Counted from the stretch's first letter, positions 34,051-45,667 are shown. The stretch: DNA of 64,000 nucleotides from Erinaceus europaeus (GCF_950295315.1 NC_080171.1:96276752-96340751), one strand, 5' to 3'. Program-made: numbers and translations. The notes: a model not told the origin generated them from the sequence alone.

Positions 34051-34594
34051 TCTGAAAAGTCAAAACTAAAGCATCACTCTGGCATATACAGAGCCAAAGC
34101 TTGAATTCAGGACCCCATGGTCTTGTGGTCTGCCACTGTACCGCCTCCCAGATATATATTTGCATTAATTCTTAACCAGAAAGGAGTCCATCAAAATTCA
34201 CACCCACCAGGATTACTATAATAAAAAGACAGTAAGTGTTGGGAAAGACACACAGAAATTAGACTTTTTAAGCATTGCTAAGGATCACAGCCACATTGGA
34301 AAACAATCTGACAGATCCTCATCAAAAGGTTAAACAGAATTACTATATGATCCTGTAACCTCACTTCCACATACACACCCAAGAGAAATGGATCCACACA
34401 AAACTTGTACACAAATGTTGGTAACTCTTAATAGCCAAAAAGTGAAAGTACTCCAAATGTCCATTTAATAAATGGGTAAATGAAATGTAATGTATGTCCG
34501 TCCACACAATGAAATAGTATTAAACCATAAAAAGGGACTGGAATAACAATATATTCTAAAACATACATAAAATATGAAAATACTGTTAAGTGAA

Positions 34595-34745
34595 AGAAAA
34601 TAGACCAGAAGATAGCTAAGCTTTAGAGCATTCGACTTGCATGCCTGAGGGCCCTGATTCAACTTGACACTGTCACATGGCAAAAATGAACAGTATTCTA
34701 GCCTGACCCCCAAGCCCCATCCTCTCTGTTTCATAAAAATAAATA
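34595..34745 (+). mobile_element. Family C-like SINE inside old L1
   Basis: AGAAGATAGCTAAGCTTTAGAGCATTCGACTTGCATGCCTGAGGGCCCTGATTCAAC, CT block, AAATAAATAAA tail. Confidence 0.65.
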
Positions 34746-34759
34746 AAACTAAAGAAACA

Positions 34760-34925
34760 TATCAGCTGCCTGGGAGATGGTATACTGTGTAATGCTGGAC
34801 TTGCATGCCCAAGAACTCAAGTTCAGTCTCCAACAACACATATGCCAGAATGCTGCTCTGCCGCCTTCTTTCTCTCTTTCTTGTCCCCCCCCATCAGTTT
34901 CCCATTAATAAATAAATCATTAAAT
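34760..34925 (+). mobile_element. Family C-like SINE inside old L1
   Basis: GCTGCCTGGGAGATGGTATACTGTGTAATGCTGGACTTGCATGCCC...CAAGTTCAGTCTCC, CT block, AATAAATAAATCATTAAATAA tail. Confidence 0.65.
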
Positions 34926-35045
34926 AAGAAATAAGCCAGTCACAAAAGACCACCTATTGTATAAAACATCTAGAATAGGTAAGTAGATAAGTTATTGTCT
35001 AGGGCTGAAAGGGTTGGAGGGTAAATGAGAAGCAACTGGGTTTTG

Positions 35046-35222
35046 GTTTTCCTTTTTTTTCCTTTTCATTTATGTGGTGTGAGGGCCCCACACTTGTATG
35101 ATACCACTAAGCTTATCTTTCTTATTTGTTTTCTTGTTTGTTTTTTCATTCTTTTTTCTAGAGAGAAGACAGAGAAAAAGAAAGACTGAAAAAGAAGAAG
35201 AGACACAACAGCACCATCTATA
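35046..35222 (-). mobile_element. Family C-like SINE inside old L1, antisense
   Basis: TGGTGTGAGGGCCCCACACTTGTATGATACCACTAAGC...AGAGAAGACAGAGAAAAAG...CACCATCTATAGAACTC is antisense, with the L1 text resuming on both sides. Confidence 0.5.
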
Positions 35223-35789
35223 GAACTCTATGTGGTTTCTTTTGAAGGTCATGAAAATATTCTGAAGTTGACTGTGCTAATAATTATACAGTTGTGAGAT
35301 CATACTAAAAATCTGAAATAAGTGAGTTGTATGTATGTAAATTATGTCAATGGGGTCATTTATTTTAATGACAGAGAATCTACAAAAAAGCCAAAACTTG
35401 TAATGTCATCTCATGTCATAAAAAAACTCGAAGCTGACAGTAATCTTTAAAAGCTAGAGATCACAATAAACAAATATATCAGTAGAAATTGTTAAAAGAA
35501 TTTAATGAGAATTGTGACTCTCCATTTCCCCCCCAAACAATATAAGGTACCTAAAGAAAATATAACGATCTGACAAACATAATCTTAAAATCTAAAATTC
35601 TGGAAAAGTGAGCCAAGTTCAGCTCATTAAGCTCATACCCATTTAAGTGTTACAAGAAAGTAGTCTTTAATACCACCAATATCAATACAGACATGAAAAT
35701 CACTGTTTATGATAGCCACTGAAGGCCAGAGTTTTTGGTGTTTTTTTTTTTTTTTTAATTTTGCATTTACTTAAAACTCTGTTTGATGT

Positions 35790-36120
35790 CAACAGGGTTC
35801 AAGTCACACAGGAAGGTGCTTCAGCTAAACACTGATAGTCTTCCTTGATCTCTATTGTCTGCTGTGTGGGTTCTGCCAGCAAACCTCCCAGCGAGTGGTC
35901 ACCTTCCTATGGAGTCATTAAACCTCTGAATGTCAGCTGGTGGGATTAGCCAGCAGCCTCCACACCTGAGCCCCCGTGGCAGGGACAGAGGCATTTGGAT
36001 CAAGATCACTAATGAATACAGAATTCATATGCCGCTTGTCAGGGCTCCCGAGCTCAGAGCCTCACAGATGCAACCTAAATAAGACGGAGGACAGAACAAT
36101 TGTTGACAAAGATTAAAAAG
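35790..36120. promoter_or_regulatory. Candidate conserved non-coding element
   Basis: Repeat-free, mixed composition: AAGTCACACAGGAAGGTGC, GAGTCATTAAACC, GGGATTAGCCAGCAGCC, AGATCACTAATGAATACAG, CAGAACAATTGTTGACAAAG. The last contains AACAATTGTT, a palindromic SOX-like double site at about 36095. No coding frame. Conservation was judged by eye only. Confidence 0.45.
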
Positions 36121-36689
36121 TTTTGGCAGTTGGGGGGAAAAAAAGAGTGCCTCATTATTCAAATAGGATACACTCTTGCTTATTTTTTTTAATTTTTGTT
36201 CAAGTTATTCATGATTTGTCTCAAATGGACAAATGTCATTCACCAATATTTAAAGATTTCTTGGTCTCATTACTAAATGACATCTGAATATTAGTTACAT
36301 AGGGAAAAACAGCTCTCTTGTAAAGAGTATTTGAAAATGGAGCAGGGGGGTCCATGGTAAACAAGGTGTGAAGGAAAAGAGAGGAAAAACAATCCAGCAC
36401 CCAGAAAAGAAAATATATATCTGTTAATATAAATGGCTTATTAATATTTCCTAGTATCTCTGTACTTCTGAATTCCTTGCACCACTCCAATCCTGGGTTT
36501 CTTCCAACTGCTAAGAGGTTTCCACTCCTCTGACACTTTGTTTGGCTTCCTGCTGTCTTCACAAGACCACATCAGTGAAAAGAACAGCCCACAGAGCCCA
36601 CAGAGCCCACACCTCTGCTTACCTGTGGTAATGTTTTCCCCCACTTTGTTGTCAAAGAATTGCAGGCCTACTGAAGAGGCAGAGGAGCA

Positions 36690-36930
36690 TAGTGATCGAT
36701 TACATTAGAGTGCTCTAAAGTCAGGGTGACCAGAGATCAAACCACGATTTCATCACCAACTAGTTCTGTGACCTTGGACAAAATAACTGCCCTCCTTACA
36801 CTTTTTCTTCTCTACAAAATATAGATCTCATATGACTGTTGAAAGTAAATGAGATGATGTCAACATCAATGGAAACAAAGGTCTTGGCACAGTGTAAGCA
36901 TTCAACAAGCATTAGCTATTATGATTACAC
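36690..36930 (+). mobile_element. MIR, nearly full length
   Basis: AACTAGTTCTGTGACCTTGGACAAAATAACTGCCC...TCTACAAAATATAGATCTCATATGACTGTTGAAAGTAAATGAGATGATG, then GGCACAGTGTAAGCATTCAAC. Confidence 0.82.
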
Positions 36931-37179
36931 TGTTTTCAATACTGCCCCCTCTCCAATAGAAAAAAGGCAAATAAATTCCACAGTCAAATAAGTTTCTTCT
37001 ACTGTCAGTACAAAGCATTACATAGATCTGTCTCTGAATTTAAGCCTTCAGATGGGAGAGAGAAGTCATATTTATCTACACTATACTACAGATCAAGCCT
37101 AATGCAAGTACAAATAATCACGCTAGTTGCTATGTCATGTTTGCATCTGGTATCTATGACTAAAAAAGTAGAAGCAGCT

Positions 37180-37390
37180 GCCATATTTTAAAGGCAGTTT
37201 TGTGTGAGCCACTATCTAAAGTGTTTTATAGACCACATCTAATCCTAACAGCAACCTATAGTAGGTCTCTGGGTCCCCATCTACTAGATGAGCGAACTTG
37301 GGCTGTGGCCTGCCAAGACTTGAGCCACAGTACAGTGGGGACAGGGTTGTAACCCAAATCCTCTGGCTCCTATGTTCCTGTTCTCCTTTT
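37180..37390 (-). mobile_element. MIR remnant
   Basis: GAGCCACTATCTAAAGTG...CTAATCCTAACAGCAACCTATAGTAGGTCTCTGGGTCCCCATCTACTAGATGAGCGAACTTGGGC is antisense MIR order. Confidence 0.62.
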
Positions 37391-37429
37391 TGTGTTGAAC
37401 TTGTGCTCCATTTTCCTTTGAAGCCAGTC

Positions 37430-38000
37430 TATATGCCAAGCTGAATAGATTCTTTTATTAGTTAAAATAATGCAGACCTCTTGTTAAATGACTATCAATC
37501 TGCAAAGCACAAATGAATCTTTAACTTCAGTGGCTTTTGTCTACTGAATGTAACAATAATACTACAGTTACTTGTAAGATTTGCTGTCAGGATTCCATCT
37601 TGGTATCAACTTACATTATTTAAAGTAGATCTATAACTGCCTGCAATGACAGATTAATTCTGTTCCCGTGGTAGCTAGTATTTGGCACCATGTCTGTGAG
37701 GTAACCATAAGCCTTTAGGGCGATAGCAGCTCACATCTTTAGCAATCTATAAGGGCTTCTCTAGAGGCCAGCACTTGCCAAGTGATGAAATATGACTCCA
37801 CAAATCAGACAGGTGAAGTGGCACTTGTATACGTCACCATCCATCTTCACAGCTTCTCTCTAAACACAATAGGGTAAGAGCTCATCCCCTGGTATCGCAA
37901 CCAGAGGCAGGGCCATCACAGTTGGTATTGACTAAGCATGTGCTGCTTAAAACTGAAGACACACTAAGACTGGGAGTTGGGGGGAGATCCTGCTGGTGTT
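37430..38000. promoter_or_regulatory. Candidate conserved non-coding stretch
   Basis: SINE-free. It contains TTTTATTAGTTAAAATAATGC (37453-37473), GACAGATTAATTCTG (near 37650) and CAAATCAGACAGGTG (37802-37816). Dense homeodomain-like cores, no coding frame. Boundaries are approximate. Confidence 0.35.
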
Positions 38001-38359
38001 AGCACGCCTCAGGCAGTGGTAGAAGCTTCAGCAACTCATCTTCAAAAGGCAGAGAGCCAGAGCTCTAGAAATCTGAAAAAGTTGGCTAAGCCTGCAGTCT
38101 TCATTTCTTTAAGTTGAGCATCTTCAAAGTCTAGAATTCTAACTGTAGGGCACAGCAGCTGCCACTGCAGATCTGATCCTCTCAGCTTTTGGCAGCTCTC
38201 AACTTGAGATTCTAGCAAAAGAATTTTTCAAGTTGCTATTATTGCCTGTCATGGATTTATAAATATTGTGCACTATCTACTGTGGCATGGCTCTCATGGG
38301 AAACCAGAGCATGCCAAATGCATAACAGAATGAAAAACAGTTTCTATTCTTCAAATAAA

Positions 38360-38720
38360 TGCTAATTTTTTAACTGTGCTCGCATGATGTGTTTGGGTGA
38401 CCAACTTCAATAGTACAGAATATGTATCAGAGAAGAGGAAAGAAAGCTGATTGTCTTTTCCAGCAGCATTCAGCTGCTACTTTCATTAAGCTTGTTTAAT
38501 TAGATTCCAGATGCTAATTTGCAAGTCGATACCAGAGGGTGCAGGACAGTTTGCCTTTGAATCATCTCCCTGTGATGTGAGGGTCCTGCCGCACACCACT
38601 ACCCTTCAGCAGCCCTCGCATGCAATTCTGACAATTAGTGCAGAGGGGACAGTATTGATCTTGACAGACTAAATATTAATTGTCTACCCATTTTAATGAA
38701 TTATAATCTTCAAGAGTTTA
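38360..38720. promoter_or_regulatory. Candidate conserved non-coding element, strongest of the set
   Basis: Repeat-free cluster of CAGCTG (38471-38476), TAATTAG (38497-38503), the POU/octamer-like ATGCTAATTTGCAA (38511-38524), CAATTAGTG (38632-38640), and AATATTAATTG through TTTAATGAATTATAATC (38670-38709). The density of homeodomain, POU and E-box cores resembles forebrain-type enhancers; LHX2 is a known neighbour of NEK6 in mammals. Function is inference. Confidence 0.5.
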
Positions 38721-38889
38721 AATTTCTCACTGCACCAAATGAAAACATTCTTCTTACAAAGAGACATGGTGAGACCTAACAGGAGCTAACCCAAGTTATC
38801 ACTGATTCTTTTCCTAACTCCCTCCCCACCTCAAAATAAAATGTTTTCATTTCAGCGATTTTAGCTATTTTAAGGCATATATCCCCCTC

Positions 38890-38898
<9 letters not shown>

Positions 38899-38924
<26 letters not shown>
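38899..38924. repeat. (AC)n microsatellite
   Basis: 13 AC units. Confidence 0.95.
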
Positions 38925-39064
38925 TGTATTTCTAGATACTACAGACAAATTCCTCCTACATAACTGAAAAATAAACTCAAAAGGTCAGTGTGGTATCACT
39001 AGTTTCTTACCCAGCTAGCCTACGAATAGCCAGGACAAGAAGCTTAATTCTTTTTTCTTCTTTT

Positions 39065-39150
39065 TTTAATGTTTCTTTTATTTATTTTTTTAAAGAAGAA
39101 GACATTAACAAAGCCACAGGATAAGAGGGGTACAATTCCACACAATTCAT
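39065..39150 (-). mobile_element. L1 3' terminus fragment, antisense
   Basis: TTTATTTATTTTTTTAAAGAAG...AACAAAGCCACAGGATAAGAGGGGTACAATTCCACACAATT is the reverse complement of the L1 ending at 53465-53530. Confidence 0.82.
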
Positions 39151-39159
39151 GAGGCTTAA

Positions 39160-40765
39160 TTCTTATATCACCCTTAACAAGAGAAAAGAAAAAAATCTAG
39201 GGGAATGGCCTCATGCAATCCATCATCAGCAAATAGCAGCTTCTAATATAGTTGACCCTTGTTACTAGGCTAACTTACATCTTCTCAGAGTCTGCCATCC
39301 TAAAACATAGGTATAGTGTCTGAATAAGTACCTTGGCAAATAAAAATAAAGCATAAAATTAAGCACCAGCCAGTAAATAAAAAATTTATGCCTTCATTTC
39401 TATCATAGTTTAGTACTGTGAACACTAAAGGTAAAGTCATCAAACTATCCCAAAGGGAGATGAATCTGAGAACTACTAAGTAAAGTTGCTTTTGACACCA
39501 TTTTGCCCACTTATTCAACAAATATTGACTGGATAAAATGCTATGTACCTCTTAGCATGCTGCATAAGGAAATGAATACTCATGCCCTCCAAGCACTTCC
39601 AGGCTAATAAAAAGAAGTAAAAACAAGAAAGTGAAATGAAAAGGCCACTAAATTCAGTGTTAGGACCACAGCTGGGTTAGAATTTTAAAAGATCTTTAAT
39701 GTGCCTAAATGCACATGGCTAACTGTCAATTTCTCTGAAACCTTGAACCAGGGCACTTACCTGAGGCAAGTCATGGACCCAGATAACTTGAAACAACAGA
39801 AGATCATCTTGGGCATTTATGAATGCCAGCTGGGGTTCACTGCTGTATTTTTTTTTTCTTTTGCCTGTAATTTCCCAAAGAGCATTTGCCCTTTGCCTCA
39901 TCTCTGTATTACCGAGGTACTGACTGGAGTGTTTTCTTTGTTGTCTATACCTCAACATTGTAGACTTTTTGATAAGTGTGCTAGTTATTTTCTGTTATCT
40001 CAGAAAAGTTCAGCACTTTCCAGATAAGAAGAGAAAGTCCCCTTTATTTCCTAGGTGGTTTTTGATGACTCAGATTTTGCTTTAGCTCATTGTTAACCTA
40101 TCTCAACAAACACATACAGAGAACAGAGATGAACTCATGGCCCCTGACCTCAAGAACTTCCTTCTCTTGCCAGCAAATAGGGGTGATGCCTCTAAAATCA
40201 GTCAGGAGACAATGGACAGGTGTGCAGTGGAATACAGGGACAGTAAACGTTCTGCAGACATCTGCAGAAAGGACTTAACAGCAAGCAAGCACATACTTAC
40301 TCACAGAACAGCGAGTACAGGAGAAGGGCTAAAGGAGAGCAGGAATGCAGACCCACGCTTCACAAAGCTTAATATTCATATCCCTGGGTATACACATGAT
40401 GGTGATACAAGAACACATTTTTATTTGCACTAATGCTATGCACTCATTTTCATGTGTCTTGGGGGATATCCAACCCAGAATTGCACAGATATAAAACTGT
40501 ATTTAAAAAATAAATTAAAACTTAAAAGGTGAGCCAAAGTAGTTGCAGGGGAAAGGGAATTGACTGGAAAGAGGAGTTCCACAATAAAGGAAATGTTTTG
40601 TCTTGATTTAAATGGCATTACATGGGTAATTACAAACATCAAAATCTATCAAAAATGTACACTTAGGATCTATATAAATGATTAATTTTTAAATAGCGAG
40701 TCAATTTTTAAGAAAAGCAATAGTATAGGTAGCATCTGAATATGGAAGAACTCTTAAATGTGATA
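39160..40765. other. Unique intron stretch, no gene seen
   Basis: AT-rich, no SINE recognised and no spliced coding signal. Frames such as 39701-40027 and 40137-40433 have no recognisable domain or splice context. Confidence 0.55.
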
Positions 40766-40769
40766 CGTA

Positions 40770-40950
40770 AATGCTAGGGGAAACGGGAGAGTACACGTGT
40801 TAATATATGCAAGGACCTGGACTCAAGCCCCCAGTCTCTACCTGCAAGAGGAATCAGGTGAAACAGGTTGCAGCTGTCTCTCTCTCTCCCTCTTTATCTC
40901 CCCTTCCATCTCAATTTGTCTTTATCTAAATAAAATAGCAAATATTTTAA
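40770..40950 (+). mobile_element. Family B SINE, diverged
   Basis: GGGAGAGTACACGTGTTAATATATGCAAGGACCTGGACTCAAGCCCCCAGTC...GTTGCAGCTGTCTCTCTC...TGTCTTTATCTAAATAAAA. Part of the central segment is deleted. Confidence 0.75.
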
Positions 40951-41042
40951 AAAGAAAGAATGCCAGACCAGTCCTGTCTAATAAAATATGTGAATCACAT
41001 ATCTAGATTAACATTTTTTAGTAACTATTTAAAAATGCTTAG

Positions 41043-41492
41043 GCTGGGCTGGAGAGATAGCATAATGGGGGAGCTGGACGGTAGTGTAGCAGGTTAAGCG
41101 CACACACATGGTGCAAAGAGCATGGACCAAAGTAAGGATCCCGGTTCTATCCCCTGGCTCCCCATCTGTGGGGGTGGGGGTGGGAGAATCACTTCACAAG
41201 CAGTGAAGCAGGTCTGCAGGTATCTATCTTTCTCTCCTCCTCTCTCGATTTCTCTTTGTCCTATCCAACAACAGCAAATACAACAAGTGTAACAAGGGCA
41301 ACAAAATGGGGGAAATGGCTTCCAGGAGTAGTTGCTTCCTATTGAGCCCCAGCGATAACCCTGGAGGCAGAGAAAGAGAGAGAGAGAATATAACGGTTCT
41401 TCAAACAACTTTCATGCCTGAGGCTCTCAATTCCCAAATTCAATCCCCAGAACCACCATAAGCCAGAGCTGAGCAGTGACTTGGTAGAAGGA
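41043..41492 (+). mobile_element. Family C SINE split by a family A insertion
   Basis: The head GCTGGGCTGGAGAGATAGCATAATGG is at 41043-41068 and the remainder ATAACGGTTCTTCAAACAACTTTCATGCCTGAGG...CAGAGCTGAGCAGTGACTTGG is at 41389-41492. The break falls inside the repeated ATAATGG/ATAACGG, consistent with a short, now mismatched, duplication. Confidence 0.8.
41069..41388 (+). mobile_element. Family A SINE, long form, inside a family C SINE
   Basis: Head GGGAGCTGGACGGTAGTGTAGCAGG, B box GGTTCTATCCC (degenerate), CT block, then the long-form 3' module (GGCTTCCAGGAGTAGTTGC...GAGCCCCAGCGATAACCCTGGAGG) and a GA-rich tail. Confidence 0.88.
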
Positions 41493-41724
41493 AACAAACA
41501 AGTCTTGGTTTAAGTCACTGAAATTTAGTTTATGTCTTCTACTTATATGGCCTCTCAATAAAAGCCAAATATATTCAAGGACCCAATGTGGTTGGTGGCT
41601 ACTGTACTGGACAGTGTAACTAAAGACAGCAAGAAAACATTAGAGGTATTTTTATAGTATTTATCCCCATAGTTACAAGCGCAAGACCTGGCATTGTCCA
41701 GAGCACAGATAAAAAGATTTAAGT

Positions 41725-42000
41725 TCCTATGGGATGATGTCACTCTCAGGCAGAAGTTGAAAAAGTAAGATCAGAAAAGAAAACACAAGTAGAACCTGAA
41801 CTGGAGTTGGTGTATTGCACCAAAGTAAAAGACTCTGGTATGGGTGGGGAGGAGAGTACAGGTCCTGGGAAAGGATGACAAAGGACCTAGTGGGGGTTGT
41901 ATCGTTATGTGGAAAACTGAGAAATGTTATGCATGTACAAACTATTGTATTTACTGTCAAATGTAAAACATTAATCCCCCAATAAAAAAAATTAAAAAAT
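41725..42000 (+). mobile_element. L1 3' end (second type)
   Basis: GAACTGGAGTTGGTGTATTGCACCAAAGTAAAAGACTCTGG through GTTATGCATGTACAAACTATTG and CCCCCAATAAAAAAAATT is almost identical by eye to 52330-52530, implying recent activity of this subfamily. Confidence 0.88.
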
Positions 42001-42042
42001 TAAAAAAAGAAAGACTAAGGTTTCCTCCAATTTACTAGTTCT

Positions 42043-42329
42043 TTTTTTTAAATATTTATTTTATTTATTTATTCCCTTTTGTTGCCCTTGTTGTTTTATT
42101 GTTGTAGTTATTATTGTTGTTGTCGTTGTTGGATAGGACAGAGAGAAATGGAGAGAGGAGGGGAAGACAGAGAGGAGGAGAGAAAGATAGACACCTGCAG
42201 ACCTGCTTCACCGCCTGTGAAGCGACTCCCCCTGCAGGTGGGGAGCCGGGGTTCGAACCTGGATCCTTATGCCGGTCCTTGTGCTTTGCGCCACCTGCGC
42301 TTAACCCGCTGCACGACAGCCCAACTCCC
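42043..42329 (-). mobile_element. Family A SINE, antisense, with 15-bp target duplication
   Basis: The duplication CAATTTACTAGTTCT is perfect at 42028-42042 and 42330-42344. B box on the minus strand is GGTTCGAACCC. The perfect duplication and few differences from other copies suggest a young insertion. Confidence 0.94.
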
Positions 42330-42924
42330 CAATTTACTAGTTCTAACAAAAACAAAACAAAACAAAAAACCAAGAGTTCATTTTATAAGTCTGGCCTAAA
42401 AATTACTGTTTGACAAACTGTAACAGCCTAAAACTGTCCCATTCCAATGAAGTTTTCTGTAATGTACACCATAATTACCATCCCGACATCCTATGCAACA
42501 TTTGAGAGGCAGTAATGTGCTCCTGAAGTCTTTGTGACAAGTTCAAAATCCTTTCCCATACTGAAAGGAAATAAGCAGACTTAGTCATCATCCAACCCTA
42601 CAGTTTCAAAATGAACATGAAAGGAAAGTCAGAGGGCTTCTTGCCACAGAAAGACAGAGAACCGCCTTGAAAAGAAGACAAACTGAAAATCTGAAACCAA
42701 AATATCTTTATATCCTAAGTGCTATGCAAAAATCAGGCCAGAAATAACATGTTAATGAGAATCACTTTGACAACAAAGAAGTCATGAAAATGGTATTCTC
42801 CCAACTATGCAAAGAAGTCTTAGAAACTGCCCCCATTTAATCTTCACCAATTGAAAGAAAGATGGGTGACCAGAAGTTAACTGTTTGGTCTGTTTCCGTA
42901 ATAAATAAATATCAATAATAAACT

Positions 42925-43140
42925 ATTGCCATCAGGATTATCACTGGGGGTCGATCCACAGCTCCTGAAGGCTTTTTTTCTTAATAGAGGCAGAGTGAAA
43001 TGAAGAGAAAAGTGAGAAGAAAGAGGGAGACACCTGCAGCACTTCCTTCACTGACCATGAAGCTTCCCCCTACAGGTAGGGGCTGGCGGAGGGGTTGAAC
43101 CAGGTCTTTGCACATGGTAATATATGTGCTCCATCTCAGA
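42925..43140 (-). mobile_element. Family B SINE, antisense (left arm of inverted pair)
   Basis: GAGACACCTGCAGCACTTCC...AAGCTTCCCCCTACAGGTAGGGGC...GGTTGAACCAGGTCTTTGCACATGGTAATATATGTGCTC is antisense family B text. Confidence 0.8.
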
Positions 43141-43143
43141 TGG

Positions 43144-43345
43144 GCTGAGATGGCGGTACACCTGGTTGAGCACACATGTCACAATGTGCAAGGACCCAGG
43201 CTCAAGCCACCATTTCCACCTATGGGGAAAAGCTTTGTAAGTAGTGAAGCAGTGCTACAGGTGTCTCTGTCTCTCCCCCTTTCTATCACCTCCCGGCATC
43301 TTGATTTCTGATTATCTTTATCCATTAAATAAATAAAGATCATAC
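43144..43345 (+). mobile_element. Family B SINE (right arm of inverted pair)
   Basis: GGCTGAGATGGCGGTACACCTGGTTGAGCACACATGTCACAATGTGCAAGGACCC, GCTCAAGCC, CTACAGGTGTCTC, then an (AAAT)n tail. It begins within a few bases of the antisense copy's head. Confidence 0.85.
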
Positions 43346-43471
43346 CAAAATAATAATAATAAAAATATCTGTAGGCTTCTAAACCAAGATCACTTCAAAA
43401 ATTATTACTTAAAAAAAGAAATGAGAATTCAGTCAACCTATTTTGTGGTTTCATAAAAATGAAAAAGCATT

Positions 43472-43738
43472 GGGAGTGGCAGTAGCACAGCGGGTTAAGT
43501 ATATGTGGTGCCATAAGGATCCCAGTTCGAGCCCCCAGTTCCCCACCTGCAGGGAAGTCACTTCATGGGCTGTGAAGCAGGTCTGCAAGTGTCTATCTTT
43601 CTCTCCCCCTGTCTGTCTTCCCCTCCTCTCTCCATTTCTCTCTGTCCTATCGAACAACGACAACATCAATAACAACAATAATAACTACAACAATAAAACA
43701 ACAAGGGCAACAAAAGAAAATAAGTATTTTTTAAAAAT
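43472..43738 (+). mobile_element. Family A SINE
   Basis: GGGAGTGGCAGTAGCACAGCGGGTTAAG, a deletion in the A-to-B interval, B box AGTTCGAGCCC, full CT and AAC segments. Ends with AAAGAAAATAAGTATTTTT. Confidence 0.88.
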
Positions 43739-43739
43739 T

Positions 43740-45660
43740 AAAGTAGTCTGTTTCTTATAATAAAATATTTTGAAAAAAATGAAAAGTATTAAGTACTCTA
43801 AGTTACAGATAAATATCATCTAAGGTGTCTTCAGACTGATATTATCAGTTTACTGAAGGAATGAGATTTCTCTTTACTTTCCCAAATTATATTAAATCAG
43901 GTCCTCTGAATCATTTCAAATTCAAAGTATAAATAAATAATGTAAAGTTACTTTAAGAGAGTATTAAGTCACTTTTAATATACCTCATACTTTCAACATT
44001 TTCTGCAATTCCCATTTTTCTGTAACAGATGGAGAGCACAATCAATTGAAGAGACAAAACTTTCACAAATATTTGAAAAGATTAATGTGGCCTAAAAGAA
44101 ATCTTGACATTACTGAGGTGATTTTCTAAATAAAAATCACCAGAGTCCTCCTTCCTATAGCTTTGTTAGTTCTAATGGATTTGTGGAGCCTCAGGAACTC
44201 TCCTTAGTTGTAAGACTAAAAGACCTGTATTTTTTCCCTTTCCTTTTAAGTGACCTAGTATGTCTTGTTTTTCTCTCTATGTACTTAAGTACACCAAAAA
44301 GAAAATAATGCTGATATGGGAATAAATTTACACCTTGAGGAATGAGAACAGAATCCTAATCTCATTTATAATTGATACTTAGACATGTTTCCCACTCCTA
44401 ATTGGGGCAACTTATTGTTTTTATTATAAAACACCTAGCTAAATCCTGCCTTCAGCCACGTTTTAATTCTTGCAGATGTCCAAGAAAGGGAAGAGATCTA
44501 ACCATCAATAACCAAGTCACTTATCTGTGCTATTCTCATATACAAAGGGCATAGTGGCTTTCAGCAGGAGACACTTGTCCTGGCTGAGCAGTACCTAAAC
44601 CTCTCTATCCCATGGCACAACCTAAAGGACAAAAAGAGCTTCAGTGTTCCAGTGACTCTTTAACTGATACAAAAATGTTTAATATGCAATCCTACCCAAA
44701 GGTGACTAGGTATAAAGCACTATCAAAAAGTAATTCCTAGAGATAGCCTTTGGTATCTGAACAAATCAACACTGCAAAGGCAGAAATGACAGAAACTTAC
44801 ATCTTCAAGAATCAAGTACTCATAACACGCCTGATAACTGTTGGAAAGAAATTTGAGACTCCCCATCAAAAATTAACATCAAAAAACCAAGAGCAAAATG
44901 ATTAAGGCTACCCCAAGACGTACGAATCTACAAGCTGGTTCAGGGGAAAGGATAACACAGCGTGGAGGAATAATGTGGTATCATCAAGTATCCATGCATA
45001 CTGAATTCAAAAGTGGCCATAGAAGACTGGTAGGTTTTTTCTAAGGGGCCAGAGGGAGTGGTGCTTTACTGGGGAAGGGAGTACATTCATTATTAAAACA
45101 AATTTAGGAGAAATAACTATTCAGAAGGCAGCACCTTCCCAGCCATCAAGGAAATGTAGTAAGACAATTTCTTCTATTTGAGACATTAAATCTATCACAC
45201 TCAGAAGATCCCACCACATACAAGATTTTGCTCCCATCTTTTGCCAGATGCAAAATGAACTATAAAATTTTTTTAAACTATTCAATTTTCAAGCCAGATG
45301 TAACATACAAAGACATGCAGAATTTCTCTATTCTTCATAAGGAAAAAAAAAACTGTCAATTTGAGTAGCACAACACAGGAAGTTTAGTGCACATTCCATT
45401 TGCAAAAACATTTGCAGCCAAGGCTCCTAGACAGCCCAAATCCTAGAGCAAAGAGCTGAACACTTCTGGCTCCTCAACACTAAAGGAGGGTATGGCAAGG
45501 CTACTCCAAAATGAAGCTTTCCCAGGCAACTAGTCAACTCAGCAGAATATGCCAAAGAGCCTACCAACCACAGCAGTGCTTTGAAGGAACAGGCAAGCAA
45601 TTTTAATTGTCCAACATATAACTGAAAAAGTAAGTGAAAGAGAATAAAACTGCAGGGATT
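43740..45660. other. SINE-free unique intron stretch next to exon 6
   Basis: 1.9 kb with no recognisable mobile element or additional exon. Confidence 0.6.
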
Positions 45661-45667
45661 TACATAC

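Larger units (their letters stand above)
34190..35350 (+). mobile_element. Old L1 (L1M-type) 3' region interrupted by three SINEs
   Basis: 34200-34590 follows the old mammalian L1 3' region order (CATTGCTAAGGATCACAGCCACATTGG, AACTCTTAATAGCCAAAAAGTG, CCATTTAATAAATGGGTAAATG). It resumes at 34930-35045 (AGACCACCTATTGTATAAAACATCTAGAATAGG) and 35225-35350 (GAAAATATTCTGAAGTTGACTGTGCTAATAATTATACA), the L1M terminus. The interruptions are SINEs at 34595-34745, 34760-34925 and 35046-35222. Confidence 0.75.
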
